Assembly: GCA_958295665.1 (NCBI GenBank)
Contig: OY282559.1
Span: 134,147,241-134,211,240 of the forward strand
Source: Tipula vernalis
Lineage: Eukaryota; Arthropoda; Insecta; Diptera; Tipulidae
Direction of reading: 5' to 3'
Length of the DNA: 64,000 nucleotides
Shown here: positions 1 to 28,240 of the stretch, in pieces
Position numbering within the stretch: position 1 is the stretch's first letter
How the letters are laid out: each line of letters begins with the position of its first letter
Position numbers and translations under genes: made by a program
The notes under the pieces: model-generated
The model's input: only the letters and a program-made list of their open reading frames with translations
Told to the model about the DNA's origin: nothing
Databases searched by the model: none

Positions 1-395
1 CTCTGTTGCAGAGCTTGAAAGAGTTGCTGCTAATCTCACCAAGGCAATAATTGATGTCTATCACTCAAGTTCTCCTGAGGTGCGTGTTAGAGGAACTAGG
101 GATGTTCCTTGGTGGACCTCCGCCATGGAGACTAAAAGAAAAAACAGTGCGTAAGCTCTTTAACAGAGCAAAAAATAACAGATGACTGGGCAGCGTATCG
201 AAGTACCCTCACCCAGTATAATGAGACTCTGAGGAAGAGCAAAAGAGAGAGCTGGAGAATTTTTTGCGGGAAGATAGACGAGATTCCGGCAGCTTGCCGA
301 CTCCAAAAATCCCTCGCATTAGGTCATAAAAACCCTCTGGGCTCAGTAAGAAGGCTGGACAGGACCTTAACCACATCAAGGGAAAAGACTCTTGA

Positions 396-1843
396 ATGTC
401 TGGTGAAGGGACACTTTCCGCAGTGTACAATCATTGCGGGTCGGGAGGTGATATGAGCGTGGTGCATCCATATCTAGTCCCAAGGGGGGCCTACAAGCGA
501 GCGATGGAAATCTTCACCCCTGGAGAGTTGCGCTGGGCTATCAATTCATTTGGTCCCTTTAAGTCTCATGGACTGGAGCCCCACCTAATCAAATTATATA
601 GAGCCAACTTTAGTCTGGAATACATCCCCAGATGCTGGAGGGAGGTAAGAGTCATATTCATACCAAAAGATGGGAATAAATCCCCCGAGGACATTAGGTC
701 CTACAGACCTATTAGCCTTACATCATTTATACTTAAAACCATAGAAAAAATATTGGGCCTGTATACCAGACTCAATACAATCCAAAGATGTCCTCTAAAT
801 CCTAGGCAACATGCTTATCAGGTGGACAAATCTACGGAGACATCCCTGCATGAATTAACATCGGAAATCGAGGATTCACTTCGCAACAAGGAGGCACTAT
901 TATGCTCCTTCATTGATATCCAGGGTGCCTTCGATAATACGTATCGACTCCTCAAACATCAAAGGCTGCCCTCAGGGCGGAGTACTGTCGCCGTTACTGT
1001 GGCTCTTGGTAATGGACCACTTGTTCGCTATTTTGAGGAACACTCAAATATCAATCATTGCCTATGCTGATGATCAGGGGCAAATTTGAAAGCACAATAG
1101 CTGAGCGCAGGCAATATGCTCTAAGATTGGTAAACGAGTGGTGTGTTGAAGTGGGCCTCAGCGTCAATCCCAAAAAAATAACATGTACTCTCTTTACAAA
1201 TCGGAGGAGAATTTCCTTTCCTCCAATAACTATGAACGGGGAAATACTCAAGATGACGTCTGAGGTTAAATATCTAGGGATCATTTTTGACCAAAAATTA
1301 ACCTGGAACCCCTACTTGAAATACATCGCAAATAAAGCAAACAAAGCATACTTTGGGTGCCAACGTATGTTTGGTAAAACATGGGGCCTAAACCTACAAA
1401 TGATAATCTGGCTTTACCAAACCATCATAAGACCAATGATATCTTATGCGGCATTTATATGGTGGCCAAAGACGGAGCAAATAAATGCTCGTTCAGGTTT
1501 CGACAAAATTCAAAGATTAATAAGTTTGGGCGCAATGGGAGCAATTAGGACCTGCCCTACTATTTCCCTTGAAAGACTGCTGGGACTCTCACCACTCCAC
1601 ATGCATGTCAAAAGTGTGGCAGGCTCGAGAGCCATAAAACTGAAGGTAACAAGTCAGGTTATACTGACTAGTTCGGGACGCAATAGCATCCTGGATAAAC
1701 TAAACTTGGCAGACGATATTGCCCAGCTATCAGATATGATGGTAAAGACTACTGACTGCCGGAGGAACTTCACGATCCGGATACCCGAAAGGGACATGGT
1801 GGGGAACATCCCTTCCTCCTTACCACAGGACGCATCGGTGTAG
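396..1843 (+). pseudogene. LINE reverse transcriptase, broken
   Basis: Two overlapping frames cover the RT domain. The first (396-1070) has the fingers motif RSYRPISLTS and a palm block ending FIDIQGAFDNT. The second (from 1058) has the thumb with EVKYLGIIFDQKLTW and the downstream IRPMISYAAFIWW motif. The catalytic AYADD sits at 1057-1074, at the frame junction, and the segment that should lie between the FDNT block and AYADD (including the usual PQGGVLSP motif) is deleted. Upstream of 396 the degraded endonuclease-RT linker is still readable (VPWW, KSKRESWR). Reverse transcriptases of this type copy the element's RNA at a nicked target site. This copy cannot be active. Confidence 0.85.
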
Positions 1844-2660
1844 TATGCCGATGGGCCAAAAACAAACGAGGGCAAGGGTGCGGGGGTTGTGGGGCCCAGT
1901 TTCGGCTCTGTATACCGTTGGGAAAGACCCCTGCGGTTTTCCAGGCAGAAACCATGGCCATCGAGACTAGCGTGCTTCAATGCCTCAAAAAGAAGAATAT
2001 AAGAATGGAGATCTATATAATCTCGGATAGCCAGGCTGTTTTATTAGCCCTGATAGCTCCGGTGTTCAGCTCTAAACTGACATGGAGCTGCTACAGCAAC
2101 CTTAGAAGGCTGGGTAGGGACAACAAGGTTACCCTCTTGTGGTCCCCGGCCACTCTAATATACCAGGAAATGAGGCCGCAGACACCTGTGCAAAAGAGGG
2201 TGCGGGTGACATCTTCTACGGCCCCGAGCCTAGCGTTGCCTGTTCCAAAGGCCATGTAGCGAGGAGAGTCCTCTTCTGGAAGCAGAAATGTTATGCTTCA
2301 GTCTGGGAGTCATCTCGGGGAATGAGACAGACAAAGAAGCTCCTAAATTACAAGATTACACACTTACAGGATATAATCAGAATGGATCGATCATCTCTGA
2401 AATCCCTCATATGGTACTTGACAGGACATGATCCATTTAACTAACATCTATTCAAAATGGGGAAAACCCCATCAGAGAACTGCAGGTTCTATAATCTGGG
2501 AAGAGAAACATCCGAACACTTGCTGTTCGAGTGCAGTGCGATCGCCCTAAGAAGAATTAAAATACTTAATGCTTCCTCTGTTCAGTGGCCTCACGCCGAC
2601 CCTGTGGATGTACATGACCTTGTGGCGTTTATCAAGGACCTGGACCTACATTTCACATAG
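1840..2660 (+). pseudogene. LINE RNase H and C-terminal region, broken
   Basis: An RNase H core is readable over several frames: an ISDSQAVLLAL strand at about 2020-2050 and the terminal block WSPATLIYQ / GNEAADTCAKEGAG at about 2140-2200. Downstream a C-terminal segment with the TSEHLLFECSA motif (2500-2540) resembles the His/Cys tail of I-like LINE ORF2 proteins. At least two frameshifts separate the pieces. RNase H in these elements removes the RNA strand after copying. Confidence 0.75.
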
Positions 2661-2906
2661 ATTGATTTATCTACTCTTACACGGGGATGCACAATAGATC
2701 TTGCTAGTCGAAGTGCACAGGGTTCCTGTTACCAACCCACCCTCTTTTAAAAAAAAAAAAATTGTACAATAATCTTTCCTTTTTAAAGCTAGCAATATAA
2801 TACGGTCATTGTTGAGCTGGTAAATCCAATTTACTAAAGCAACCGAAATTTTTCAGCCCTTTGCCCTAAATTTTTTTCTATAATGTTTAAATAGACATGA
2901 CGATTT

Positions 2907-2927
2907 AGTTAACCTGCCCTAGGAAGT
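2907..2927 (+). repeat. 21-bp direct repeat, copy 1 (copy 2 at 6079-6099)
   Basis: The sequence beginning AGTTAACCTGCCCTAGG is found identically at 6079-6099, 3.15 kb away. It could be a long target-site duplication or the ends of an older inserted block. The DNA between the copies is AT-rich and noncoding. Confidence 0.6.
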
Positions 2928-2944
2928 TGATTGATTGATTGATT
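2927..2944 (+). repeat. (TTGA)n microsatellite
   Basis: About four and a half tandem TTGA units follow directly after the first copy of the 21-bp direct repeat. Confidence 0.8.
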
Positions 2945-3049
2945 TGATTTCGAATGTACGGCCAAGCATTAAGCAGGAGTGTACGTACCGTACACCCATT
3001 TTTACATTTACTTGGAAGGATAAGGAAGGATATTAGTAATGTTTGAGAT

Positions 3050-3840
3050 CGACCAGGTTACAAACACCGTTACAGTCAATAGTTAGTAAATTTTGTGTGG
3101 TAGGATGGGAAAGGTATGTTAGTAATGACAGAATTGGTCCGGTTTCCCGGTGGCCAGTTTCAAACTACTGTTAGTATTCGACAATCACAATTGGTTACTT
3201 TATTAGTTGATCATTTCTCTGGAATCCGGGGGCTGGAACTCAGGACTCCCTAAATTTTTTATCAGGACTTAAAAATTATTAATGTTATAATTCCCAGGCG
3301 ACTCTGAAAGTTCAATCCAATTAATAAAACACCATAATACCAAATTTTATTACTTAAATGAATAATTTATGTAACCGTATCTTTAGCATCCCCATGCACA
3401 CATCATACACCCATTTTCACATACCAACCAAAACCGATATAGGTTATTGATTTATTACCCTAAACCTTAATTAAAAATTGTTAATGTTGCCATTTCCCTC
3501 AGTCCGCCTTTCATTAATTTACCTGATAAAGTATTTAAGAAATTTAAAATTACTAAGCTTCCCAGATTCCCAGGCGATTCTGAAAACTAAATTTAATTAA
3601 TAAACAGCCTAATAGCAAAATTTTATTTCTTAAATGAATAATTAATATAACAGAATCTTTTGTATTAGTTGGGACAGACTCGACCCGTTTACAGACCGCA
3701 ATGCGATCGATAGTTAGTAAATTTTTAGTGGAATATATAATAAAAGTTAATACAAGACAGCACAATCTAGCTACTTTATTTGTGATCATTTCTCTGGAAT
3801 CCAAGCCGGATACTCAGGACTCTCCACATCTAAATCAGGG
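3050..3840 (+). repeat. Diverged tandem repeat blocks
   Basis: Three sub-blocks occur twice. One around ATAGTTAGTAAATTTT is at 3078 and 3710. One around TGATCATTTCTCTGGAATCC is at about 3209 and 3784. One starting CCCAGGCGA is at about 3294 and 3570 and is followed by an AATTAATAAA-type stretch. Their order is consistent with an old repeat of several hundred bases that has lost pieces. No coding content is visible. Confidence 0.6.
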
Positions 3841-6800
3841 CTTTTTAGGCTAAAACCAAAAAAAAAAAATTGTTTAGGCCAATAATTTATAGATTTAGAT
3901 GCTGAATTTGCAACAGATCTATAGAGCAATAAAGACAATTTTCATTGAAACTATTTTGATGATAAAGTGTAAATAAATAACTGACCTTGGCAATAAACAA
4001 ATGCCGGTCGGTGTATTCAAAAATTAAACCACACTCGTAGTTAGTTAGCTAATCGTATTCAAATACTAAAAATCTTGTTGGTGTGTAAAATAAAAACTTA
4101 ATTTTATTTATTATGTTTTCTGTCCATGATTCTGCTGTAAATATATACATAGATGTATTACATTATATTCACGAATTCACGATCTTGGTCTTTATCTAGT
4201 TACTAGTTGTCAACTTTAAAAATGACATCATTTCGAACATCACCGCGTCACTTTACGTAATCTGAAATTCCTCGAATATTTTAAAAGATGATTCAAACCT
4301 TCTTAAAATAAGCACTTTAACCTTGAAACGGAATCGTTTCGTAATCATATAATCAGAAACCATAATTGTTTTATGAAGAAATAGTTTTTCAAGTTCAACG
4401 GCCGCGATTTGCGCGAAAAAAAGCGTGTTGATGACTTTAAGTCGTTGCTTTTTTCTTTAGTCTCTTTAAATGAAAGTGAATTCCGATCTTATTTGGAATT
4501 ATTTGGCAGTCACTCTTGTTTTATATTTGAGAATAGATATGAATCTCTATTCTACGTAAACTGGATGCACTTGCTTAATATTTCTTATATTGTTTCGGTA
4601 TAAACAATTTGATTTAACTGTACAGAAGTTTTGGTCTTAAAATTTCTAACCAATCACTAATTAAATAATTTGTAAAAATTAACCAAAACTTTACCGGCAT
4701 TTCATAGTTCTATTTAATGTTAGCTCATCTGTACTAACTGCCGATCATTGAACCGTGATATACCAATTGGAAATTGAAGAAATTTTTAGAAATATCTTAA
4801 TAGTACATATACCACTTGGGTTAGGTATAAGTTTTGCATTTAACTATAATAGATTCCTCAACTTTTATGTGTAAATATACTATCGTTTCCCTAAAAAAAT
4901 GGATTTTTGGTTTTTAATTTTTTTGTCGTAATAATATACCAACTGTTGGGAAATTAAAACTTAATAGCATATGCCAGTGATTACACTATTTGGAGGTACA
5001 ATATTTGGCAACTAGCAGTACTGGAATGCCCGTGTTGTCCAAAAGTATAGTTTGTACTCTACTCAATATTTTAGCAGGCATTCAGAATTGAAAGTTAAGC
5101 TTTGTAACCAAAATTGAACAAAATCCTTTCTGATTAATTTTGGATCTAAAACAAATGAGATACTAAAAACAAAAATAAGTTATCACAATTGTGTTCACCA
5201 TTTTCAGTTATCTAACATAGCTATTTTTATTATTTTCTGATTAGTAAATTCGTGAGATATTGAAAAAAAGTAAATTTATTGATAAAATTTAAAATTAAAA
5301 CAATTAGCTATAAGTAGTATTCTCAATATGTAATTTTGTTTAATACAAAACTACTACAACGAAATTTATATGAATGCAATTTCCCCTCTATTAAACACCT
5401 CTGACAGACTGCTGTCATTGTTAATAATTTTATTCAATATTACGAAAAAAGAAAACAGAACAAAAATTTTAAATTTATATTAATAAATTCGTTTTTATAT
5501 ATAGTTTTATTATTAAATGCATATATGTAACAAGAAAAATAAAATTAAAAATATCTTACAGCGCGAACTTGTCGATGGAACATATAACAAATACATGTCC
5601 ATACTTTTGATGCTAAAACCAAAAATGCACGAAAGTTCATTTGAAATTGTGACCACATTGGCAAGTTTAGTTTCCCAAAAATATTTATAATTAAAAAACT
5701 ATTTTTAATAACAATATAACAGCTATTTTAATCTATAGTACACGACACTCATTAAATTTAATTTTTCATTTCTATATTATTCAAACACAATATTTTTGCA
5801 AGCGACGAGAAAAAATACCAAAACAGAACGACAGAAATATTTTCGCGTTTTATTTTTAAGTTAAATACACTATTATCTACGATTTTAATGAAAATTTGAA
5901 AAAATAAACTTTAACGTAAAAGTAAATCTAATTTTTTATTTTAAAACACAAAAATATTTATATTTTTCCTATTATTTTATCACATTTTCTAAAAATGAGC
6001 GCCGACTGTAGTAAACACATATTCGATAGCGACCGCCATCTTAGTTCGACCTCGTTGTTGTTTGTACTTTATAATACCAGTTAACCTGCCCTAGGAAGTA
6101 GTTAAAAATCCTAAACCGTTACCGAATCCTCCGTTCTCGGTTAGAAGAAGATTTAGAAGTTGCTTTCATAATTGTGACTCTCTGCAATATTTTTTAGTGC
6201 TTGAGATAACCTACAATTATTATTTATTCTCGATAGATACAGTTATTTATAGAGACACTCTTTCAATTTGAAAAATTTCAATTTGATTGGTCTAGGTAGA
6301 ACGTTAAGCCACTTTACTTGTAGCTACTTAGGTAGTAATTCACCTCCTTCCTAGTATATACTTTAAGAAAGTGTGAGCTATACTAAAAATATCTGTTTAT
6401 ACGGTGCTCAAACAAAAAAATACCGGTGTAGGTTTTCACGGTATGTGTAGCTGCAGAAATTAACGAAAAGCCTAAGTATTTTACATAAAAAGTGTAGCAG
6501 AACACAATGATTAATAATGCTTTGTTTAAAAATGTAACCACCCTTTTTGAAATTTTTGAAATTTTTGAAAATTGTCAAAATGACTTAGCATGTTCAAAAC
6601 TGCTGGTACACTATGGTCACTTCCCAAAAACTCAAAGATGTTACTAGGTTTGAGCCTAGACTTTTGTAAAATGGATCGATGAAGCTTTCTGAAACAATTG
6701 TTGTTATTAAGATTAAAAGGGTTGGGCCGGTTACAAATAATCTATGGGTCATTCTATTGTACCTCATCATATTTTTGGCATTCTCCGTAGTCCTCATCGT

Positions 6801-6983
6801 TACCATTTTTTTCGTTTTTGGCGTGTGCCTATTTCTTTAAGGTTAGACCGCATTGAAGGTGTAACTGTTTTTGTATTTTCAATTTTGTTAGTTTTAGTGA
6901 ACGGACCACCACAGATGTAGCTTGGGTTTTATAACTTATATTTTGAAGCTGTACATACCGTTAGGGTGTTTGGCTTAAAATGA

Positions 6984-8130
6984 ATGGAAAACACTAAGTT
7001 CAATGCATCTAATCGATCATCATCAAGTATTTCGTTAAATAATTGTTTAATGGCAGGACCTACAGTCCAACAAGATTTATTCTCAATTATAGTTCAGTTT
7101 CGTATATATCCCATTCTATTTGTAGGTGATATCGCACAAATTTATCGTCAGATCATTGCGTTTGAACCAGATCGAGAATTCAACCTATTTGGTGGCGCAA
7201 AAATACAAAGTCTACAACAAAATATTATCGACTGAAAACCGTCACGTACGGAACTAGAACAGCTCCGTATTTTTCAACTGGGTATTTGATTAGGCTTGTG
7301 GAAGATGATGTTCAACTGTATCCAGAAGCAGCCTTAGTATTCCAATGAGATTTTTACGTTGATGACGTACTCACAGGTATGCTAATTCATTGAAAGATGC
7401 ATTTAAATTGAAAAATGATTTAGTTGAAGTGTTAAAAAAGGGGTTTTAAATTGCGAAAATTTGGGAATGTTTAATCAAATATATTCAAAATTTCATCAAA
7501 AAGTAAATTAAAATATTCGAAACGGTTTTTGGATGAAAATTAATTCCTACGAATCGTCATCAATTGCTAATTCCACGAACTCACCAATGTGCACGATTAC
7601 AAATTGAAAGAGAGCATATTCATTTATTGCAAGCTAGTCCACAAGCACTATTATAGCAAAGTATGAAATTTCGATATTGGATAGTGAATGCCCGTAGCTT
7701 GTGTCGCTCATAAACTTGGAAACCAGATACTGGGTGATTTGCCTAAACATCGGGTTAACCCTTGTAGACCTTTCGTAGTTGTTGGTGTCGACTTTTGTGG
7801 TCCTTTCCAAATTATACAAAAAATCTGCAGCAAGATTCCAACAAAGGTTTATCTTACTATTTGCATCTGCTTTGCAACCAAGCCAGTTCACATTGAAATA
7901 GTGAATGATCTCACAACTCAGGCATTCGCGAAGAAGAGGTTTATGTCAACACGTATATTCGAACAATGCCACAAACTATGTTGACTCGTGTAATGAACTG
8001 GTTGAAGTACAACGATTGTATCATTCGGAGACACATTAAACTGAGGTGAACAATTGTTGTCTTGCACAAGGCATGGAATGACATATGATACCGCCACGAT
8101 CGCCATATTTTGGCGGGTTGGGGGAAACTA
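6984..8130 (+). mobile_element. BEL/Pao LTR retrotransposon relic
   Basis: RT motifs typical of BEL/Pao are readable in broken frames: SLNNCLMAGPTVQQDLFSI and GDIAQIYRQI (6984-7170), a YGTRTAPYF block near 7245, and the catalytic FYVDDVLTG at about 7350-7378. Integrase follows at about 7690-8130, with RPFVVVGVDFCGPF, ATKPVHIEIVNDLTTQAF and PPRSPYFGG. In intact elements these domains are joined in one Pol; here much of RNase H and the integrase Zn domain is lost and stops are frequent. No LTRs were found. Confidence 0.8.
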
Positions 8131-9136
8131 TCGCGTACGTTCGAACAATTGCAGACATTAGTTGTTCAGGTATAGAATCTTATTTTAACAAACCCGATAA
8201 AAGGTTCGGTGTAGCCCTTGAGCTGTATCGTTGAGAAGTCAATCCTTTTGATCGACGGCCAGTATTCGCTTCGGAGATGAACACAAGACCAGTCTTCGCC
8301 TTCAGTTAAATGCCTCCCAGAACATGCTCGTTCCACCACCATACGAGACACGTTATTCAATGCAACATTGTACAAATCTCTCTCGTGATCTTCAGTACAC
8401 TCTTTCTCGCCCATCATTGCTATGTAAACACATATTGCACTCGTTAGAGAACAGAACTGTTCTCCATTGTTGTTCTGTCCAATCCAAATGCTCTCGAGCG
8501 AACTGGAAGCGAGCTCATAGGTGGGCTACAAAATATTTTAGGTGCCAAACATACCCTGTGTTCCAGAATAATCCTCGCTGCCCATTCTACTAAATGGAAA
8601 GACTAACGAAAGAGAGCCTGCTAAAGACACACTATTAGACTTCCACGACGAACCTGACCTTCCACGACGTTCTGTCAGATCAAAATGCCCTTCCTTGGGG
8701 AATATTCCCCATCAATTCCAAGATGGTTGAGCAAGCCTGGTGTAAATTATCGCACAAAGCAGGGCTGCCAAAATATTAGTTTTTTGTTGTAACATTTTGC
8801 AAAAATTAGTGATATAGACAAAGTAATTAGGTACAATCGTTCAATAATATGGAGCTTGAATGGAATTGTGCCTAATAATTTTACCCATGGCTGTAGTTAT
8901 ATGAAACACCGTAAATTTTAAACTTAGATTGTTTTAATTAATTAGTTAGAAAAAACGAAAAATCAAGTGTGGTAATATAATTATGTGACGGACTATAGAG
9001 GAAAGTAAATGTAAGACATGTTATTGTACAATATGTAATAAGTAAATTTCAATTTCTATTTACCACCACTAATTGCTAAGAAATCTGTTTCCATTCCTTT
9101 CGCGGAGTTTATTAATTGTAAGATGTTAATATTACG
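8131..9136. other. Intergenic DNA, no gene seen
   Basis: Short open frames on both strands carry no recognisable domain. The left part may be the tail of the BEL/Pao relic; the right part is the upstream region of the P450 gene. Confidence 0.5.
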
Positions 9137-9144
9137 TATAAATA
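9137..9144 (+). promoter_or_regulatory. Candidate TATA box of the P450 gene
   Basis: TATAAATA lies about 120 bp upstream of the P450 start codon, which would put transcription start near 9165-9175 and give a leader of about 90-100 bases. It is the best TATA match close to exon 1, but the region is AT-rich and chance matches are common. Confidence 0.35.
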
Positions 9145-9265
9145 CGTATGAATTTCGTTTTAGTTTTCCATTTTCATTCTGTTTTGTTTTTTTTCCACAT
9201 CATTTAGCCAGTTATATTATTTACATTCCGTTAAAGAAAATTTGATTTAACGTTAGTGTCGTGCG

Positions 9266-21882
<12,617 letters not shown>

Positions 21883-21886
21883 TAGA

Positions 21887-21934
21887 AATAAAGAAGATTA
21901 TGAAGAGTTTAGTTATTCGTGTTTTGTATTTATT
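21887..21934. terminator. Facing poly(A) signals of the P450 and CFAP20 copy 1
   Basis: AATAAA at 21887-21892 on + follows the P450 stop by four bases. TTTATT at 21929-21934 gives AATAAA on the - strand, about 160 bp past the CFAP20 copy 1 stop. The two genes converge and their 3' ends probably overlap. Confidence 0.5.
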
Positions 21935-22091
21935 ATTTCGACATTATATCCAGTCATTAAATATGTAATTATGTAAGTAATTATTGCGGCATTCAAACAA
22001 GGAAAGCGCTTATACGATGTCATGTAAATTGAATATTGTAAAACTGCAAACTAATAAATTAAAATAAATCACACATAATTCGTATGCGTTA

Positions 22092-23052
22092 TTAGGGGGC
22101 TAATTCAGCTGCTTCGGAATCCGGCGGAGGAGCTTCTACTTCAGCTGCTTCAGGTACTGGTGCTTCTTCCACTGGTGCTGGTGATGCTTCTTCTGGTGGT
22201 GCTGAAACTTCTGTTTCCGTCGCAGGTGTCGCTACTTCTGCCGGAGCTATTGGTTCAGCGGCTGGTGCGTCAGCTCTTGCGTTCGGTGGTTCAGGAGCCG
22301 CTGCTGATGCCGGTTGCTCTTGTTCTTGTGGTGTGGTCGGCCGTGCAATTGTTTTCTCTGTCGTCGGCTTTCGTACATAAGTTATTTTCTTCGGCTTTTC
22401 AGTTTTTTTCTCCAATGGATTCAACAGCCGATACTCGGGTGGTTTTTCTGACTCCTTATATAAATGATCGGAAAAATAAACCCTCCGAAGTCTTAAATTA
22501 GCATGGATTTGAACGGCTACGGTTTCAACATAATTTGTACCATAAGCCCGTCGCGTAAAATCAGCTAAATTCATTTGGATTTGATTCCAACCGGGTGCCA
22601 AGCCGATCGGCATATTCGTACAAAATGGTTTGACACGAGTTGTTGTCTGATAGTTGGAGATGCGAAAACGACGCCACATATTCCGATCGTCAAGTATTTG
22701 AACTTCAAATGAGAAGTATTTCTTCAAATTTTTCATAATTATGATAAGAAATGGAAGCTTAACGGCTAGAGATTTTAGTGGCGCTCGGGATGGCGTCTTA
22801 ATAAATGTTGTGGCAACATTTGCGCCCATCATTTCAAATACCAATGATTCTATATCACCATCGGTGACTCGTTTGATGTGACCATTCGAAACCTTTTTTG
22901 ATTACAATTTTGAGTTAATTATAGCCAAATTCGATACCACAATATATTCACACAATATGCATATTTACCTTTTTTCGCCATATTGCCAATGGATTAGTAC
23001 CAATACTATAAAAAATGGAAAGGAAGCCTTTCTGATATACATTACGAAACAT
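22092..23052 (-). CDS. CFAP20: CFAP20/Bug22-like ciliary protein, paralogue 1
   Basis: Two exons on the - strand: 23052-22969 (28 codons, [16 protein letters not shown]...) and 22892-22092, with a 76-bp GTAAAT..AG intron between codons. The product is 294 residues. Residues 1 to about 185 match the highly conserved CFAP20/C16orf80/Bug22 family ([71 protein letters not shown]). Family members act as inner-junction proteins of axonemal doublet microtubules in cilia and sperm tails. The usual protein is about 193 residues; this one adds about 100 residues rich in Ala, Pro and Glu after a [12 protein letters not shown] linker. Internal substitutions (for example [15 protein letters not shown]) suggest a divergent paralogue, perhaps with a sperm role. 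It converges on the P450; a second copy lies at 55148-55978. Confidence 0.9.
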
Positions 23053-23636
23053 TATTGAATTCAAGATGTGAAAAATGTATAAAATAAAAAAAATATATGT
23101 CAGCCTGCTGTATTCCGCTTGTTGCTCAACACTGAACAGTTTATTACAAATGTTTTAATAAATTCGCGTGTATCTTTATGGCTGGTCTCCACTTGTATAT
23201 TTTTCTCTTGACAAAAAATAAATGACAAACGGCTCGTGACATTTTTTGTACAACTACAACTACTAACATAAAGAATATAACTAATTTCTCTCTTTGAGAA
23301 TAAGAAAAAAATTTGAATTTGGTTCGTTTTTCGAATAATACAATTTTTTCGCATATTACTTTTGTATTCCACGATTTATTATTTATGTCTTATTTTAATA
23401 ACACAAATTTTATTATATTTTGACCTAAAATTCATTAAAAGGGCAAAATTTTGTGAAAAAAGAATGAAAATTTCATTTTATTTGTCAAAATATTCAACAT
23501 GAAATGACATGAAATTGAGCATAAAATACAATTTATGCTCAAATGGCACAACGTCATGACAAAAATTTTGAATATTCTGATCTTTTCCTCTCTTGACAAA
23601 ATTTCAATGCGCATGCTCAAATCCATTATATACTTG
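23053..23636. other. Upstream flank of CFAP20 copy 1
   Basis: The first ~100 bp resemble the DNA upstream of CFAP20 copy 2 (shared CAGCCTGCT, then TCAACA.TGAA.AGTTTATTA). 23178-23218 is present inverted at 31512-31553, on the other side of the TIR-element cluster. No gene is seen. Confidence 0.6.
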
Positions 23637-24781
<1,145 letters not shown>

Positions 24782-24795
24782 GTATTGTGTATGTA

Positions 24796-25933
<1,138 letters not shown>

Positions 25934-27077
25934 CCCAAGTATTTTTATATCCGAAAATTTTTGTATTTTTCTGACATTTCGCTGATTTCATCTCCGATTC
26001 TTTTCCGAATTAATGTCCGACTTATTATAAGATTTCCTATGAAAGTTGGCCAAAAAACTCGGAAAATGATGAAAAGAAAAGTTAGGTTATGGTACGACAA
26101 ATTTGTGGGCGGGGCTTATAATATAAATTTTGGCGCCAAAATTTCACTTTTGAATTTAAATCTAGCTTTAATTAAAAATATATTTTTTTTAAGAATACTT
26201 TTTATTTTTATTACATGTATAAATTACAATATTACATTTATTATAATATATAAATTTTAACTCCACCTGAGTAAATACATTTTTCTATCTTCATTTACTG
26301 CGTGCATTCGCATGTTCAACTTCCTGAGGTGTTTCACGTTGGAGAGCTGCAGTAATTTTAAACTTAGTCCTTTTGTTTGAATAGTCAATAATTTCGGTTG
26401 AATCTTCTAATTTCTGTAAAGAAAAAAAGCGTTACAATATTATATTGTATTCAAGGTACAAGACCTAGTAAAACAAAAAAAACCAACCTCTGTCCCACAC
26501 AGCAACAATTTTGATTCAATTAAACTTTGAATATGCTTTTGTAACATTTCATTATTTAACTGTAGCGTTTCTTGTATATCCTTACGTCATCACATCACAT
26601 GTCTCAAACAACAATAGGACAGCCATTTGAAAAGTTTGCATCGTAATGATACAGGGTTTCTTGAGGTATGAGACTTTTAGTTCATCATGACAAAAACGGT
26701 GTAGCCACGTAAGTTTTCGTCCACAAAAATTTATATGATGAGGTATCGCTAATGTAATTGGTATCGATGTCGAATCAAGTAGTGGCCAGGCGTCTGCTTG
26801 TAACACTTTTATTGATAAATTTATTCCTATTTCATAATTATTATCTTTTACACACTATCAGTTTCAGTCGATTTCGATTTTTTTAATAAACAAACACATG
26901 AACTATTTACGTATAACGCAATCGTAATGGCGTCTACAGAAAACAAAAATACATTTGTACTTCAACGCTACATGTGTTAAAAATTTGAAACACCATCTTT
27001 TCAGCATTTTCAATTTTTTCGAACGAAAACCGGAAAAGATTTTATAACCGATTCAAGTTTTCAGTTTTGTTATACTT
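25934..27077 (-). mobile_element. TIR element copy D, inverted, with cullin fragment
   Basis: Same orientation as C and directly abutting it. Its 5' terminus ends ATACTT, and the next three bases CCC already belong to copy E, so D and E meet head to head with no spacer (ATACTT-CCC-AAGTAT). Confidence 0.93.
26267..26848 (-). pseudogene. Captured cullin fragment in copy D
   Basis: Reverse-strand copy of the same segment, close to copy A (TTGATTCGACATCG variant). One change (GCTAATGTAATT on + for GCAAATGTAATT) turns the Phe of the FAIP block into Leu. Confidence 0.85.
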
Positions 27078-28222
<1,145 letters not shown>

Positions 28223-28240
28223 TTGGGTTATACTTGGGTA

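Larger units (their letters stand above)
1..2762 (+). mobile_element. Decayed LINE (non-LTR retrotransposon) with RNase H, 5' end outside window
   Basis: The stretch reads as the linker after the endonuclease, then reverse transcriptase, RNase H and a C-terminal Cys/His region, ending in a poly(A) run at about 2750-2762. Several frameshifts and stops break it. The combination of RT and RNase H in one ORF2 is known from the I/R1/LOA-related clades of insect LINEs; I cannot place it more finely. The start is cut by the window edge. It is a dead copy and defines no host gene. Confidence 0.85.
2763..6980. other. AT-rich intergenic DNA, no gene seen
   Basis: No coding region with a recognisable domain is present. 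The short open frames here (for example 4409-4603) show no family motif. The interval contains diverged repeat blocks at 3050-3840, a (TTGA)n run, and a 21-bp direct repeat at its two sides (2907-2927 and 6079-6099). Confidence 0.6.

Noticed and set aside
4409..4603. 64-codon open frame in AT-rich DNA
   Set aside because: No domain, no splice context and no codon signal; chance is sufficient.
22160..22501. Open frame opposite CFAP20 copy 1
   Set aside because: It is the antisense shadow of the low-complexity Ala/Pro/Glu tail.
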